This document shows positions 31,317-40,544 of a stretch of 64,000 bases of DNA, one piece after another. The stretch lies in assembly GCF_000519325.1 (NCBI RefSeq), contig NZ_KI912613.1:3204659-3268658 (forward strand), given 5' to 3'. A model generated the notes under the pieces. That model was not told where the DNA came from. It did not search any database and saw nothing but the letters and a program-made list of their open reading frames with translations. The DNA comes from Patulibacter minatonensis DSM 18081. GTDB taxonomy: Bacteria; Actinomycetota; Thermoleophilia; Solirubrobacterales; Solirubrobacteraceae. Position numbers and translations under genes: made by a program. Each line of letters begins with the position of its first letter. The stretch's first letter is position 1.

Positions 31317-32183
31317 ATGGTGACCCTCGACACGACGGCCGCGCTGGACGACCTGATCGCCCGGGCGCTGGCCGAGGACCTCGGTGACGCCGGCGACGTC
31401 ACGGCCCAGGCCACGGTGCCGGCCGACCTCCGCGGACGCGCGACCGTCCGGCAGAAGGCGCCGGGGGTGATCGCCGGGCTCGACGCGTTCGAGCGCGTCC
31501 TGCGCGCCGTCGATCCGGGGCTCAGCTACGAGCCGCTGACCGACGAGGGCGTCTGGCGCGAGGACGGCCCGGTCCTCGTCGCCGAGGGCTCGGCCCGCTC
31601 GATCCTCGCCGCGGAACGCACGGCCCTGAACATCGTCGGCCGGCTCTCCGGCGTGGCGACGATGACGCGCCGCTACGCCGACGCCGTGGCGGGCACGTCC
31701 GCGACGATCCTCGACACCCGGAAGACGACTCCCGGGATGCGCCTGCTCGAGAAGCGGGCCGTCGCCACCGGGGGCGGCGCGAACCACCGGATCGGCCTCT
31801 ACGACGAGATCCTGATCAAGGAGAACCACGCGGCCATGGCCGGCGGCGTGGGGGAGGCCGTGCGCGCCGCGCACGCCCACCGCCCCGACCTGCCGCTCGT
31901 CGTCGAGTGCCAGGACCTCGCCGAGGTGAAGGTCGCCCTGCACGTCGCGGGGGACCTGGGCCTCGGGCGCTTCCGGATCCTGCTCGACAACATGCCCCAC
32001 GCCGACATGCGCAAGGCGGTCGCGATGTCCGCGGGCAGCGTGCCGCTCGAGGCGTCCGGCAACGTCACCCTCGAGACGGTCGGGGCCATCGCGGCGACCG
32101 GCGTAGACTTCATCTCGTCGGGTGCCCTCACGCACTCGGCACCCGTCCTGGACCTCTCCCTGATCCTGGAGCCCCGCACATGA
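31317..32183 (+). CDS. nadC: Nicotinate-nucleotide pyrophosphorylase (carboxylating; QPRTase)
   Basis: 288 residues. Converts quinolinate and PRPP to nicotinate mononucleotide. Diagnostic stretches: AERTALNIVGRLSGVATMTRRYADAV, ILDTRKTTPGMRLLEKRAVATGGGANHRIGLYDEILIKENH (about 125-165), LLDNM and the C-terminal VDFISSGALTHSAPVLDLSL. Its TGA overlaps the nadA ATG (ATGA 32180-32183). nadB is not present. Confidence 0.96.
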   Translation: MVTLDTTAALDDLIARALAEDLGDAGDVTAQATVPADLRGRATVRQKAPGVIAGLDAFERVLRAVDPGLSYEPLTDEGVWREDGPVLVAEGSARSILAAERTALNIVGRLSGVATMTRRYADAVAGTSATILDTRKTTPGMRLLEKRAVATGGGANHRIGLYDEILIKENHAAMAGGVGEAVRAAHAHRPDLPLVVECQDLAEVKVALHVAGDLGLGRFRILLDNMPHADMRKAVAMSAGSVPLEASGNVTLETVGAIAATGVDFISSGALTHSAPVLDLSLILEPRT

Positions 32184-33265
32184 GCCTCTCGCTGCCCATG
32201 GCCGACGACCCCGTCCGCGCCGGTGTCCCGGCGCTCCCCGCGGAGGACCTGAAGGCCCTCTCCGAGGAGATCCGCGCCCTCGCGAAGGAGAAGGGCGCGG
32301 TCATCCTGGCCCACAACTACCAGCTGCCGGAGGTCCAGGACGTCGCCGACGTCGTGGGCGACTCGCTCGGCCTCTCGATCGAGGCGGCGAAGACCGACGC
32401 GCAGCTGATCGTCTTCTGCGGCGTGCACTTCATGGCGGAGTCCGCCTCGGTGCTGTCGCCCGAGAAGACCGTCCTGATCCCGGACGTCGACGCCGGCTGT
32501 TCGCTCGCCGACTCGATCACGCCCGAGCAGCTGAAGGGCTGGCAGGAGAAGCACCCCGGCGCGATCACCGTGATGTACGTGAACACGACCGCAGAGGTCA
32601 AGGCGCTCACGGACTACTGCGTGACGTCGAGCAACGCCGTGCCGGTCGTCGAGCGGATCTATCGCGACCACGGCGAGGACACCGAGATCCTCTTCGGGCC
32701 GGACATGTTCCTGGGCTCGTTCGTCGAGAAGCAGGTCCCGCACAAGCCGGGCACGTTCCACGTCTGGGACGGCGAGTGCCACGTCCACGCCGGGATCCGC
32801 CCGTCGGACATCGACCGCGTGCGCGGCGAGCACCCCGACGCCGAGTTCCTGATCCACCCCGAGTGTGGCTGCTCGACCCAGGCGATGGAGTACGTCGCGG
32901 CGGGCGACGTCGACTCGACGGGGGTCCACATGCTCTCGACCGGCGGGATGCTGGACTACGCGCACGCCGAGGAGGCCAAGGGTCCCGGCGCGGACGGCAA
33001 GCGGCGCACGACGATCGTGGCGACCGAGACCGGCATGCTGCACCCGCTGCGGATGGCCGCCCCGGACGTCGACTTCGTCGCGGCGAACGTCAACGCTTCG
33101 TGCGGCTACATGAAGATGATCACGCTGGAGAAGCTGCGCAACACCCTGCGCGACGGGACCGGCGTGGTGAAGGTCCCGGACGAGATCGCGAAGCGCGCGC
33201 AGCTGCCGATCGAGCGGATGATCCAGGTCGGCCGCGACGCGAACGCCCCGCTCGGCGGCGAGTAG
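32180..33265 (+). CDS. nadA: Quinolinate synthase A
   Basis: 361 residues. 4Fe-4S enzyme condensing iminoaspartate with dihydroxyacetone phosphate. AVILAHNYQLPEVQDVADVVGDSLGLS at about 39-65; the three cluster cysteines are in VFCGVHFMAES, HPECGCSTQAM and NASCGYMKMITLEKL. Coupled to nadC by a 4-bp overlap. The iminoaspartate source must be encoded elsewhere (L-aspartate oxidase or aspartate dehydrogenase). Confidence 0.96.
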   Translation: MSLSLPMADDPVRAGVPALPAEDLKALSEEIRALAKEKGAVILAHNYQLPEVQDVADVVGDSLGLSIEAAKTDAQLIVFCGVHFMAESASVLSPEKTVLIPDVDAGCSLADSITPEQLKGWQEKHPGAITVMYVNTTAEVKALTDYCVTSSNAVPVVERIYRDHGEDTEILFGPDMFLGSFVEKQVPHKPGTFHVWDGECHVHAGIRPSDIDRVRGEHPDAEFLIHPECGCSTQAMEYVAAGDVDSTGVHMLSTGGMLDYAHAEEAKGPGADGKRRTTIVATETGMLHPLRMAAPDVDFVAANVNASCGYMKMITLEKLRNTLRDGTGVVKVPDEIAKRAQLPIERMIQVGRDANAPLGGE

Positions 33266-33330
33266 CGCGCCGGTAGCGGCGGCGCGCCCGGTCGCGCACG
33301 CGCGCGACCGGACGGGGGTAGTCGTGCGGC

Positions 33331-33897
33331 ATGAGCACGCCGCACGACCAGACCGCCCTCCTCGTCATGGACCTCCAGTCGGGGATCGCCGACGGGTTCG
33401 AGGGCACCGGCCTGATCGAGCGGGTGGCCGCGGCCACCGACGCGGCCCGCGCGGCGGGGATGCCGGTGATCTTCGTCAAGGTCGAGTTCCGCGACGGCGC
33501 CCCGGAGGTCTCGACGCACAACCGGATGTTCGGGGCGATGCTGCGCGAGGGCCGGATCCCGACCGGTGTCGACCTGCACCCGGCGCTCGGCGTCCGGGAC
33601 GACGAGATCGTCGTGACGAAGCGCCGGGTCTCGGCCTTCGCGGGCAGCGACCTCGACGTCGTCCTGCGCGCGAAGGGCATCGGGCACCTCGTGCTCGCCG
33701 GCATCTCGACCAGCGGCGTGGTGCTCTCGACGCTCCGGCAGGCGGCGGACCTGGACCTCGGCCTCGTCGTCCTGGCCGACGGCTGCGGCGACCGCGACGA
33801 CGAGGTCCACCGCGTCCTGACCGAGAAGGTCTTTCCCCGTCAAGCGCGCGTCACCGACGTCGCGACCTGGACGGCGGACCTGGGCAAGCGGGGCTGA
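33331..33897 (+). CDS. Isochorismatase-fold hydrolase-like protein without the catalytic cysteine
   Basis: 188 residues. The fold is evident from TALLVMDLQSGIADGF (about 8-23, first catalytic Asp), KRRVSAFAGSDLDVVLRAKGIGHLVLAGISTSGVVLSTLRQA (Lys of the triad near 96) and VVLADGCGDRDDEVH. Where nicotinamidase-type hydrolases have Cys (T-N-x-C-V) this has T-S-G-V-V, as in isochorismatase-type members that lack the nucleophile. Substrate unknown; the nadC/nadA neighbourhood is suggestive of pyridine metabolism but the missing Cys argues against nicotinamidase. Confidence 0.8.
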   Translation: MSTPHDQTALLVMDLQSGIADGFEGTGLIERVAAATDAARAAGMPVIFVKVEFRDGAPEVSTHNRMFGAMLREGRIPTGVDLHPALGVRDDEIVVTKRRVSAFAGSDLDVVLRAKGIGHLVLAGISTSGVVLSTLRQAADLDLGLVVLADGCGDRDDEVHRVLTEKVFPRQARVTDVATWTADLGKRG

Positions 33898-33904
33898 CGC
33901 CTCC

Positions 33905-34066
33905 GGGTGGGGCCCGGCCCGTCCGGGTGCCCCGAGCCTCGCCGCAGTCCTGCGAGCCCCGAACCCGAGATGCTCGGGGTGGGGCCCGGCCCGTCCGGGT
34001 GCCCCGGGCCTCGCCGCAGTCCTGCGAGCCCCGAACCCGAGACGCTCGGGGTGGGGCCCGGCCCGT
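33905..34066 (+). repeat. 72-bp tandem repeat between convergent genes
   Basis: Copies at 33905-33976 and 33977-34048 differ at two positions; a partial third copy of about 18 bp starts at 34049. Each copy holds a hairpin CCCGAG/CTCGGG with a 3-nt loop (33964-33978, 34036-34050). The array fills the space between the stop at 33897 and the minus-strand stop at 34071, so it may act as a duplicated bidirectional terminator. Confidence 0.95.
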
Positions 34067-34070
34067 CTCC

Positions 34071-35327
34071 CTACGCCCAGTCGAAGTCCTTGGCCTCGTG
34101 CGGGCCGACGCACGCGACGGCGGCGACGGTCGGGTCGATCGAGCGGGCGACCTCGCGGACCTCGTCGAGGGTGACGGCGTCCATCTCGGCGATCGTGCGG
34201 TCGGCGTCGAAGGACTCGTCGTGCACGATCGACTGGCTGGCGGCCTGGCGGGCGACGGCACCGCTGTTCTCGAACGCGAGGACGAGGCGGCCGGCGGTGT
34301 AGGCGCGAGCGCGGTCGACCTCCTCGGCGGTGGGGCCGTCGTCGTGGAGCTCGCGGACGATCTCGCGCATGCGGGCGTACGCCTCGAGGGTCTTCGTCGA
34401 GTCGAGGCCGGCGGAGAGCTGGAGCTGCGTGATGTCGCCGAGGGACCAGGCGGAGGCGGAGACCGAGTAGGCGAGGCCGCGCTGCTCGCGGATCTCGTCG
34501 AACAGGCGCGAGCCCATCGAGCCGCCGAGCAGGGTGCCGTAGATCGAGAGGGCGGCGCGGACCTTCGGGTCGCTCGCGTCGAGGTCGGGGCGGTAGGAGA
34601 CCCGCAGGTGCGACTGGTTGGTGTCGCGGGTCTCGATGACGCGGTCGACGCTCGGCGCCGGGGCGTCCTCGACGGGGCCGGGCTCGGCGACGTCGGGGAA
34701 GCGGCCGAAGAGCTCGTTCAGCCGCCCGTCGGACGGCAGGTGGTCGAGCGCGCCGACGAGGAACGCGCCGCCCTTCGCGCCGGCCCAGCGCCGGTCGCGG
34801 AACGCCACGACCTGGTCGCGGGTGAACGTCTTCAGGTGCTCCTCCGGGCCGAGGACCGAGCGGCCGAGCGGGTGGTCGCCGAACGTCGCCTTGTCGAGCA
34901 GCATCTCGGCCAGCGCGGAGGGCTGGTCGTTGTAGCGCGCGATCTCCTGGATGACGACGCCGCGCTCCTTGTCGAGCTCCTCGGCGTCGAGCAGCGGACG
35001 GCCGGAGAAGTCGGTGAGGAGGTCGAGCGCCTCGTCGGCGGACTCGGCGCGCACGGTGATGTGGAACGCGACCATCGAGTGCGACGTGAACGCGTTCAGC
35101 ACGCCGCCCATGCGCTCGGCGGTCTCGTTGACCTTGCGGTAGTGGTCGAACGTCTCGCCGCCCTTGAACACGAGGTGCTCGAGGAAGTGGGCGATGCCGT
35201 TCTCCTCCGGACGCTCGGAGCGTGCCCCGGCGTCGAAGGCGACCAGCGCGGTGAGGGTGCGCGTTCCCGGGAGCGCGATCCGGTGGATCGGCAGGCCGTT
35301 GGGAGCGACTGAGGCGTTCTGCGGCAT
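34071..35327 (-). CDS. M16-family zinc metallopeptidase (processing-peptidase-like)
   Basis: 418 residues from ATG 35327. Inverted zinc motif HFLEH with H47, E50 and H51 (NGIAHFLEHLVFKGGETF) and the distal ligand Glu in DKERGVVIQEIARYND, giving the HxxEH-E active site. The C-terminal M16 domain includes LLGGSMGSRLFDEIREQRGLAYSVSA. Related bacterial proteins (PqqL/YmxG/mitochondrial processing peptidase type) degrade or process peptides; substrate unknown. No signal peptide, so cytoplasmic. Confidence 0.92.
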   Translation of the reverse strand: MPQNASVAPNGLPIHRIALPGTRTLTALVAFDAGARSERPEENGIAHFLEHLVFKGGETFDHYRKVNETAERMGGVLNAFTSHSMVAFHITVRAESADEALDLLTDFSGRPLLDAEELDKERGVVIQEIARYNDQPSALAEMLLDKATFGDHPLGRSVLGPEEHLKTFTRDQVVAFRDRRWAGAKGGAFLVGALDHLPSDGRLNELFGRFPDVAEPGPVEDAPAPSVDRVIETRDTNQSHLRVSYRPDLDASDPKVRAALSIYGTLLGGSMGSRLFDEIREQRGLAYSVSASAWSLGDITQLQLSAGLDSTKTLEAYARMREIVRELHDDGPTAEEVDRARAYTAGRLVLAFENSGAVARQAASQSIVHDESFDADRTIAEMDAVTLDEVREVARSIDPTVAAVACVGPHEAKDFDWA

Positions 35328-35334
35328 CCGGACG

Positions 35335-35340
35335 ACGCTA
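35335..35340 (-). promoter_or_regulatory. -10-like hexamer of the M16 peptidase gene
   Basis: TAGCGT on the minus strand, 7 nt before the ATG at 35327; decides this start over the in-frame one at 35378. Confidence 0.55.
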
Positions 35341-35497
35341 TCGCGTACGGCCGGCGACCTCGCACTGAACGGCCGCATCCGTGATCGGCCGCGCTGCGTT
35401 CTTGGAGGTGGACCCTCTCCGCCGGCGACCGCCGCCGTACGAGCGTCCCCGGCGGCCGCGCCGGAACGCGGACCCCACTCCGGAGACTCCCGCTCAG

Positions 35498-37240
35498 ATG
35501 CTGCTCCTCATCCTCTTCGGTTTCGTGGCGGGCGCGGCGACCGCGGTCTCCCCGTGCGTCCTGCCCGTCCTGCCGATCGTGCTGGCGGGTGGGGCGTCGG
35601 GGGGCCGCCGCCGACCGCTGGGGATCGTCGTCGGCCTGGTCGCGACGTTCACGATCTCGGTCGTCGTCCTCGCGTACGTCATCTCGGCGCTCGGGCTCCC
35701 GGACAACGTGAACCGGTACATCGCGATCGTGACCCTGGTGCTCGTCGGGATCGTCCTGCTCGTCCCGCCGCTGTCGGTGGCGGTCGAGGGATGGATCAGC
35801 CGGATCGCGCCCGCGCCGAAGCAGCGGATCGGCGAGGGCTTCGGCACCGGCGTCGTCCTCGGTGCCGGGCTGGGGTTCGTGTACCTCCCGTGCGCCGGGC
35901 CGATCCTGACCGGGGTCATCACGGCGTCGTCGTCGCAGTCGTTCGACGTCGAGCGGCTCCTGATCGCGCTGGCCTACGGCGCGGGGAGCGGCCTCGTCCT
36001 CTACGCGATCATGCTCGGCGGTCGGCGCCTGACGCGTCCGCTCGCCAAGCGGACCGGCTCCTTCCAGATGGCCATGGGCGGCATCATGGTGCTCGTCGCG
36101 CTGGCGATGATCACGAACTACGACCGGGACTTCACGAACTCGATCGGGAAGAACCTGCCGCAGGCGCTCGTGACGCCGACGCAGGGGCTCGAGAAGTCCT
36201 CGGCGGTGCAGAGCCGCCTGCGGGGACTCCGCGGGGAGGGGTCCCTCCAGAAGGCCGCGCGCAAGGAGCTCGTCGACGGGCTCGACCCGACCGACCTGCC
36301 GATCCTCGGCCGCGTCCCCCCGATCACCGGCACGCAGCAGTGGTTCAACACCGACGGGAAGCCGCTGACGTTCGCCGGGCTGGAGCGGCAGCGCAAGGTC
36401 GTCCTCGTCGACTTCTGGACCTACACCTGCATCAACTGCCTGCGGACGATCCCAGCGCTGAACAGCCTCTACCGGAAGTACGAGAAGGACGGCCTCCAGA
36501 TCATCGGCATCCACTCGCCGGAGTTCCCGTTCGAGAAGAGCGCCACGAGCGTGAAGCGGGCGATCGCGCGAGAGAAGATCAAGTACCCGGTCGTCCAAGA
36601 CAACGACCTGAAGACGTGGGACGCGTTCCAGAACCAGGCGTGGCCCGCGCAGTACCTCGTCGACTCCGGCGGGAACGTCCGGTACACGAGCGAGGGGGAG
36701 GGCCACGACGACACGACGGAGAAGGCGATCCGGACGCTGCTCGACGAGGCCGGCCGCACCCCCGGCGGGCGGAGCGGGGACCTCGGTGCGATCGAGGCGT
36801 CGACGAAGGTCGGGACGCCCGAGTCGTACCTCGGGAACGACCGGTCCGAGAACATCGTCGGTGGGAAGACGGGGACCGGCACCAGGACGTACGGGGAGCC
36901 CCCGGCGAAGCTGCCGAGGAACGGGATCGCGTTCGGCGGGGCGTGGACCTTCGCGGGCGACCACGCGACCGCCCGGTCGGGTTCTCGCCTGGCCCTCGAC
37001 TTCACGTCGGAGCACGTCTACCTCGTGCTGCGCTCCAGGACGAAGGACGCCCCCGTCGGCGTGTCGCTGGACGGCGCTCCCGTCCCCGCGAAGCGCGCCG
37101 GGGCGGACGTCCGGGACGGGACGGTGAAGGTCGGCACCCAGCGGCTGTACGAGCTGCTCGACCTGCGTCGGGCGGGCCACCACCGGCTCGACCTCACGCT
37201 GCCTCCGGGCGTCGAGGCGTACGCGTTCACGTTCGGGTAG
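35498..37240 (+). CDS. DipZ-type fusion: CcdA-like membrane domain + thioredoxin domain + C-terminal beta domain
   Basis: 580 residues from ATG 35498 (a GTG at 35381 would add a polar Arg/Pro-rich leader). Residues 1-225 hold about six membrane helices of the CcdA/DsbD type with the two electron-relay cysteines in AVSPCVLPVLP and VYLPCAGPILTG. Around residue 300-430 an extracytoplasmic thioredoxin-like domain carries CINC (WTYTCINCLRTIP). The last ~130 residues (GGAWTFAGDHATARSGSRLALDFTSEHVYLVLRS...) match the extra domain of mycobacterial DipZ. Likely moves reducing power across the membrane to exported proteins. Confidence 0.9.
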   Translation: MLLLILFGFVAGAATAVSPCVLPVLPIVLAGGASGGRRRPLGIVVGLVATFTISVVVLAYVISALGLPDNVNRYIAIVTLVLVGIVLLVPPLSVAVEGWISRIAPAPKQRIGEGFGTGVVLGAGLGFVYLPCAGPILTGVITASSSQSFDVERLLIALAYGAGSGLVLYAIMLGGRRLTRPLAKRTGSFQMAMGGIMVLVALAMITNYDRDFTNSIGKNLPQALVTPTQGLEKSSAVQSRLRGLRGEGSLQKAARKELVDGLDPTDLPILGRVPPITGTQQWFNTDGKPLTFAGLERQRKVVLVDFWTYTCINCLRTIPALNSLYRKYEKDGLQIIGIHSPEFPFEKSATSVKRAIAREKIKYPVVQDNDLKTWDAFQNQAWPAQYLVDSGGNVRYTSEGEGHDDTTEKAIRTLLDEAGRTPGGRSGDLGAIEASTKVGTPESYLGNDRSENIVGGKTGTGTRTYGEPPAKLPRNGIAFGGAWTFAGDHATARSGSRLALDFTSEHVYLVLRSRTKDAPVGVSLDGAPVPAKRAGADVRDGTVKVGTQRLYELLDLRRAGHHRLDLTLPPGVEAYAFTFG

Positions 37241-37318
37241 GCGGCGGCGCGCAAGGCGCGTTGCACTGCACGTCGGCATGCAGGAATCGGAGGGGTCCGG
37301 TGCAACTCTCCGTCCTGT

Positions 37319-38260
<942 letters not shown>

Positions 38261-38304
38261 GGCCCCGCCTCCGCCCGCAGAAGCTCGCCCCACCGAGGAC
38301 CCAC

Positions 38305-39204
38305 ATGAACCGCGTCTCCTTCTTCCTCAAGGAAGCCCTCCGCTCGATCGGGCGCAACCCGATCCCGAGCTTCGCCGCGCTGATGGCGGTCCTGATCACC
38401 ACGCTGGTGCTCGGGATCTTCATCCCAGCCGTGCAGCTCGCCAACGGCGCCGCCGCCGACGTCCGCGACCGCATCCAGGTCAACGTCTTCATGAAGACGA
38501 ACGCGACGAAGGCCGACAACGACCGCGTGCAGGCCCTGATCGCCAAGACCGAGCACGTCAAGGCCGTCAAGTTCGTCTCCAAGGCCCAGGCGTACGAGGA
38601 GCAGAAGAAGCTGAACCCGGCGGCCTACGGCCTGCTCGGCAAGGTCAACCCGCTGCCCGACACGTTCCGCATCACCCCCGACGACGCGAAGAACGGCGCC
38701 GGCATCGTCGCCGCGCTGAAGAAGCCGGGCGTCAGCGGCAAGGCGACGTACGTCGACTCGAAGATCGGCAGCACCAAGGAGTCGAAGAACGAGGCCGGGA
38801 AGATCGTGAAGATCACCGGCGCGGTGAAGCTCTCGCTCGGGCTGCTCGGCGGGCTGCTCGTGATCGCGTCGATCCTGCTGATCTCGAACACCATCCGCCT
38901 CTCCCTGTTCGCGAGACGACGAGAGGTCGAGGTGATGAAGCTCGTCGGTGCCACCGACTCCTTCATCCGCTGGCCGTTCGTGCTCGAGGGCCTGATCCTC
39001 GGCGCGGTCGGCGGGCTCGTGGCGATCGTCCTGCTCGGCCTGGCGAAGCTCACGATCCTCAACCAGCTCGAGGGGATCGCGACGCTGATCTCGCGGCCCG
39101 ACATGATCCAGTTCGGTCCGCTGATCGCGCTGCTGGTCGTCGCGTCGATCGGTGTCGCCGCCGCGGGATCCGGGCTCTCGCTCCGCCGCTTCCTGCGGGT
39201 CTGA
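38305..39204 (+). CDS. ftsX: Cell-division ABC-type permease FtsX
   Basis: 299 residues, four membrane helices: one near 22-43, an extracytoplasmic domain (about 50-165, with DRIQVNVFMKTNATKADNDRV), then three helices with SLFARRREVEVMKLVGATDSFIRWPFVLEG between the second and third. Directly follows ftsE. Lies in the conserved prfB-ftsE-ftsX-smpB-ssrA order, here interrupted by dipZ-like, ctp and RNase R genes. Confidence 0.94.
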   Translation: MNRVSFFLKEALRSIGRNPIPSFAALMAVLITTLVLGIFIPAVQLANGAAADVRDRIQVNVFMKTNATKADNDRVQALIAKTEHVKAVKFVSKAQAYEEQKKLNPAAYGLLGKVNPLPDTFRITPDDAKNGAGIVAALKKPGVSGKATYVDSKIGSTKESKNEAGKIVKITGAVKLSLGLLGGLLVIASILLISNTIRLSLFARRREVEVMKLVGATDSFIRWPFVLEGLILGAVGGLVAIVLLGLAKLTILNQLEGIATLISRPDMIQFGPLIALLVVASIGVAAAGSGLSLRRFLRV

Positions 39205-39213
39205 GGGAGTGCT

Positions 39214-39236
39214 GCGACGGGGCTCCGCCCCGTCGC
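39214..39236 (+). terminator. Terminator-like hairpin after ftsX
   Basis: 9-bp perfect stem GCGACGGGG/CCCCGTCGC with 5-nt loop CTCCG, 9 nt after the ftsX stop; no U-run. Confidence 0.6.
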
Positions 39237-39246
39237 CGTGCGGGCC

Positions 39247-39278
39247 TTGACACGCGCGTTACACCGGAGCGGCATGCT
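39247..39278 (+). promoter_or_regulatory. Promoter of the Ctp protease gene
   Basis: Consensus -35 TTGACA (39247-39252); the best -10 is CATGCT (39273-39278), with a long 20-bp spacer. If used, transcription starts near the GTG at 39285 rather than 39279. Confidence 0.45.
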
Positions 39279-40544
39279 GTGCGTGTGTCATCCGTCTCCG
39301 TCTACACCCGCATCCTCGTCGCGGCGTGCTCCGTCGTCGCCGCGTTCGTCGTCTTCGCGGGCATCTTCACCATCGGCGCCGCCTTCGGGAGCAACCACCC
39401 GGACAAGCTGCCCGGCGTCGTCAAGGACGTCGCCGGGATCGACCAGAAGGGCCCGAGCGCCGTCAACGAGGCGCTCGCCGTCATCCGGCGCCAGTACTAC
39501 AAGGACCCGGGGAACCGGGAGCTCGTCGACGACGCGATCGACGGCATGGTCAAGGGCCTCGACGACCGCTTCTCGCAGTACCTGGACCCCAAGGCGTACA
39601 CGCAGTTCCTGCAGACCCAGGACAACAGCTTCGACGGCATCGGCGTCGTCGTCTCGCAGAACCCGCGGGGGCTCCTGATCGTCAAGGTCTACGACGGGGC
39701 TCCGGCGAAGGCCGCCGGGCTCAAGGTCGGCGACATCATCACCGACGCCGGCGGCCACCCGCTCAAGGGCCTGACGTCCGAGCGCGCGTCGAGCTTCGTC
39801 CGCGGCAAGGCCGGGACGTCCGTGAAGCTCGAGGTCGCGCGCAAGGAGGGCAAGAAGGAGAAGTCGCTCACGATCACCTCCGAGCGCAAGCCCGTGAAGG
39901 TGCCGATCGTCGACTCCGCCATGAAGACCGAGGGGAGGACGAAGATCGCCGTCGTCCGGCTCGCGCAGTTCACCAACGGCTCGGCCGAGCAGGTCGCGGA
40001 GGCGTTCGCCAAGCTGCAGAAGAAGGGCGCCACGCGCTTCGTCCTGGACCTGCGGGCGAACCCCGGCGGGCTGGTCAACGAGGCCCAGGGGCTCGCCAGC
40101 CAGTTCCTCACGAAGGGCAACGTGGTGACGCTCAAGGGCCGCACCACCGGCGACAGGCCGTTCCCGGTCATCGAGGGCGGCGCGTTCCCGAAGATCCCGA
40201 TGGTCGTCCTCGTCGACCGCAACTCGGCGTCCGCCGCGGAGATCGTCACCGGCGCGCTGCAGGACGACGGCCGCGCGACCGTCGTCGGGACGCGCACGTT
40301 CGGCAAGGGCGTCTTCCAGCAGGTCGAGCCGCTCGACAGCGGCGGCGCGCTGGACATCACGGCCGGCCAGTTCTTCACGCCCAAGGGCCGGAACCTCGGC
40401 GACAAGAAGACCCAGTCGGGCAACGGCACCGCGCCCGGCAAGGGGCTCTCCCCGGACATCCAGGCGAAGGACGACCCGAAGACGACGAACAAGGACGAGG
40501 GCCTCGATCGGGCGCTGGCCGAGGCTGCGAAGCTGAAGGGGTGA
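39279..40544 (+). CDS. C-terminal processing (S41) peptidase with PDZ domain
   Basis: 421 residues from GTG 39279 (GTG 39285 also likely). N-terminal membrane anchor ILVAACSVVAAFVVFAGIFTIGAAFG, then a helical region, a PDZ domain around 120-200 (GIGVVVSQNPRGLLIVKVYDGAPAKAAGLKVGDIITDAGG) and the protease domain with catalytic Ser in VLVDRNSASAAEIVTGAL and Lys in GTRTFGKGVFQQVEP. Acts outside the membrane. Its TGA overlaps the GTG of the RNase R gene (GTGA), so the two are coupled. Confidence 0.93.
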   Translation: MRVSSVSVYTRILVAACSVVAAFVVFAGIFTIGAAFGSNHPDKLPGVVKDVAGIDQKGPSAVNEALAVIRRQYYKDPGNRELVDDAIDGMVKGLDDRFSQYLDPKAYTQFLQTQDNSFDGIGVVVSQNPRGLLIVKVYDGAPAKAAGLKVGDIITDAGGHPLKGLTSERASSFVRGKAGTSVKLEVARKEGKKEKSLTITSERKPVKVPIVDSAMKTEGRTKIAVVRLAQFTNGSAEQVAEAFAKLQKKGATRFVLDLRANPGGLVNEAQGLASQFLTKGNVVTLKGRTTGDRPFPVIEGGAFPKIPMVVLVDRNSASAAEIVTGALQDDGRATVVGTRTFGKGVFQQVEPLDSGGALDITAGQFFTPKGRNLGDKKTQSGNGTAPGKGLSPDIQAKDDPKTTNKDEGLDRALAEAAKLKG

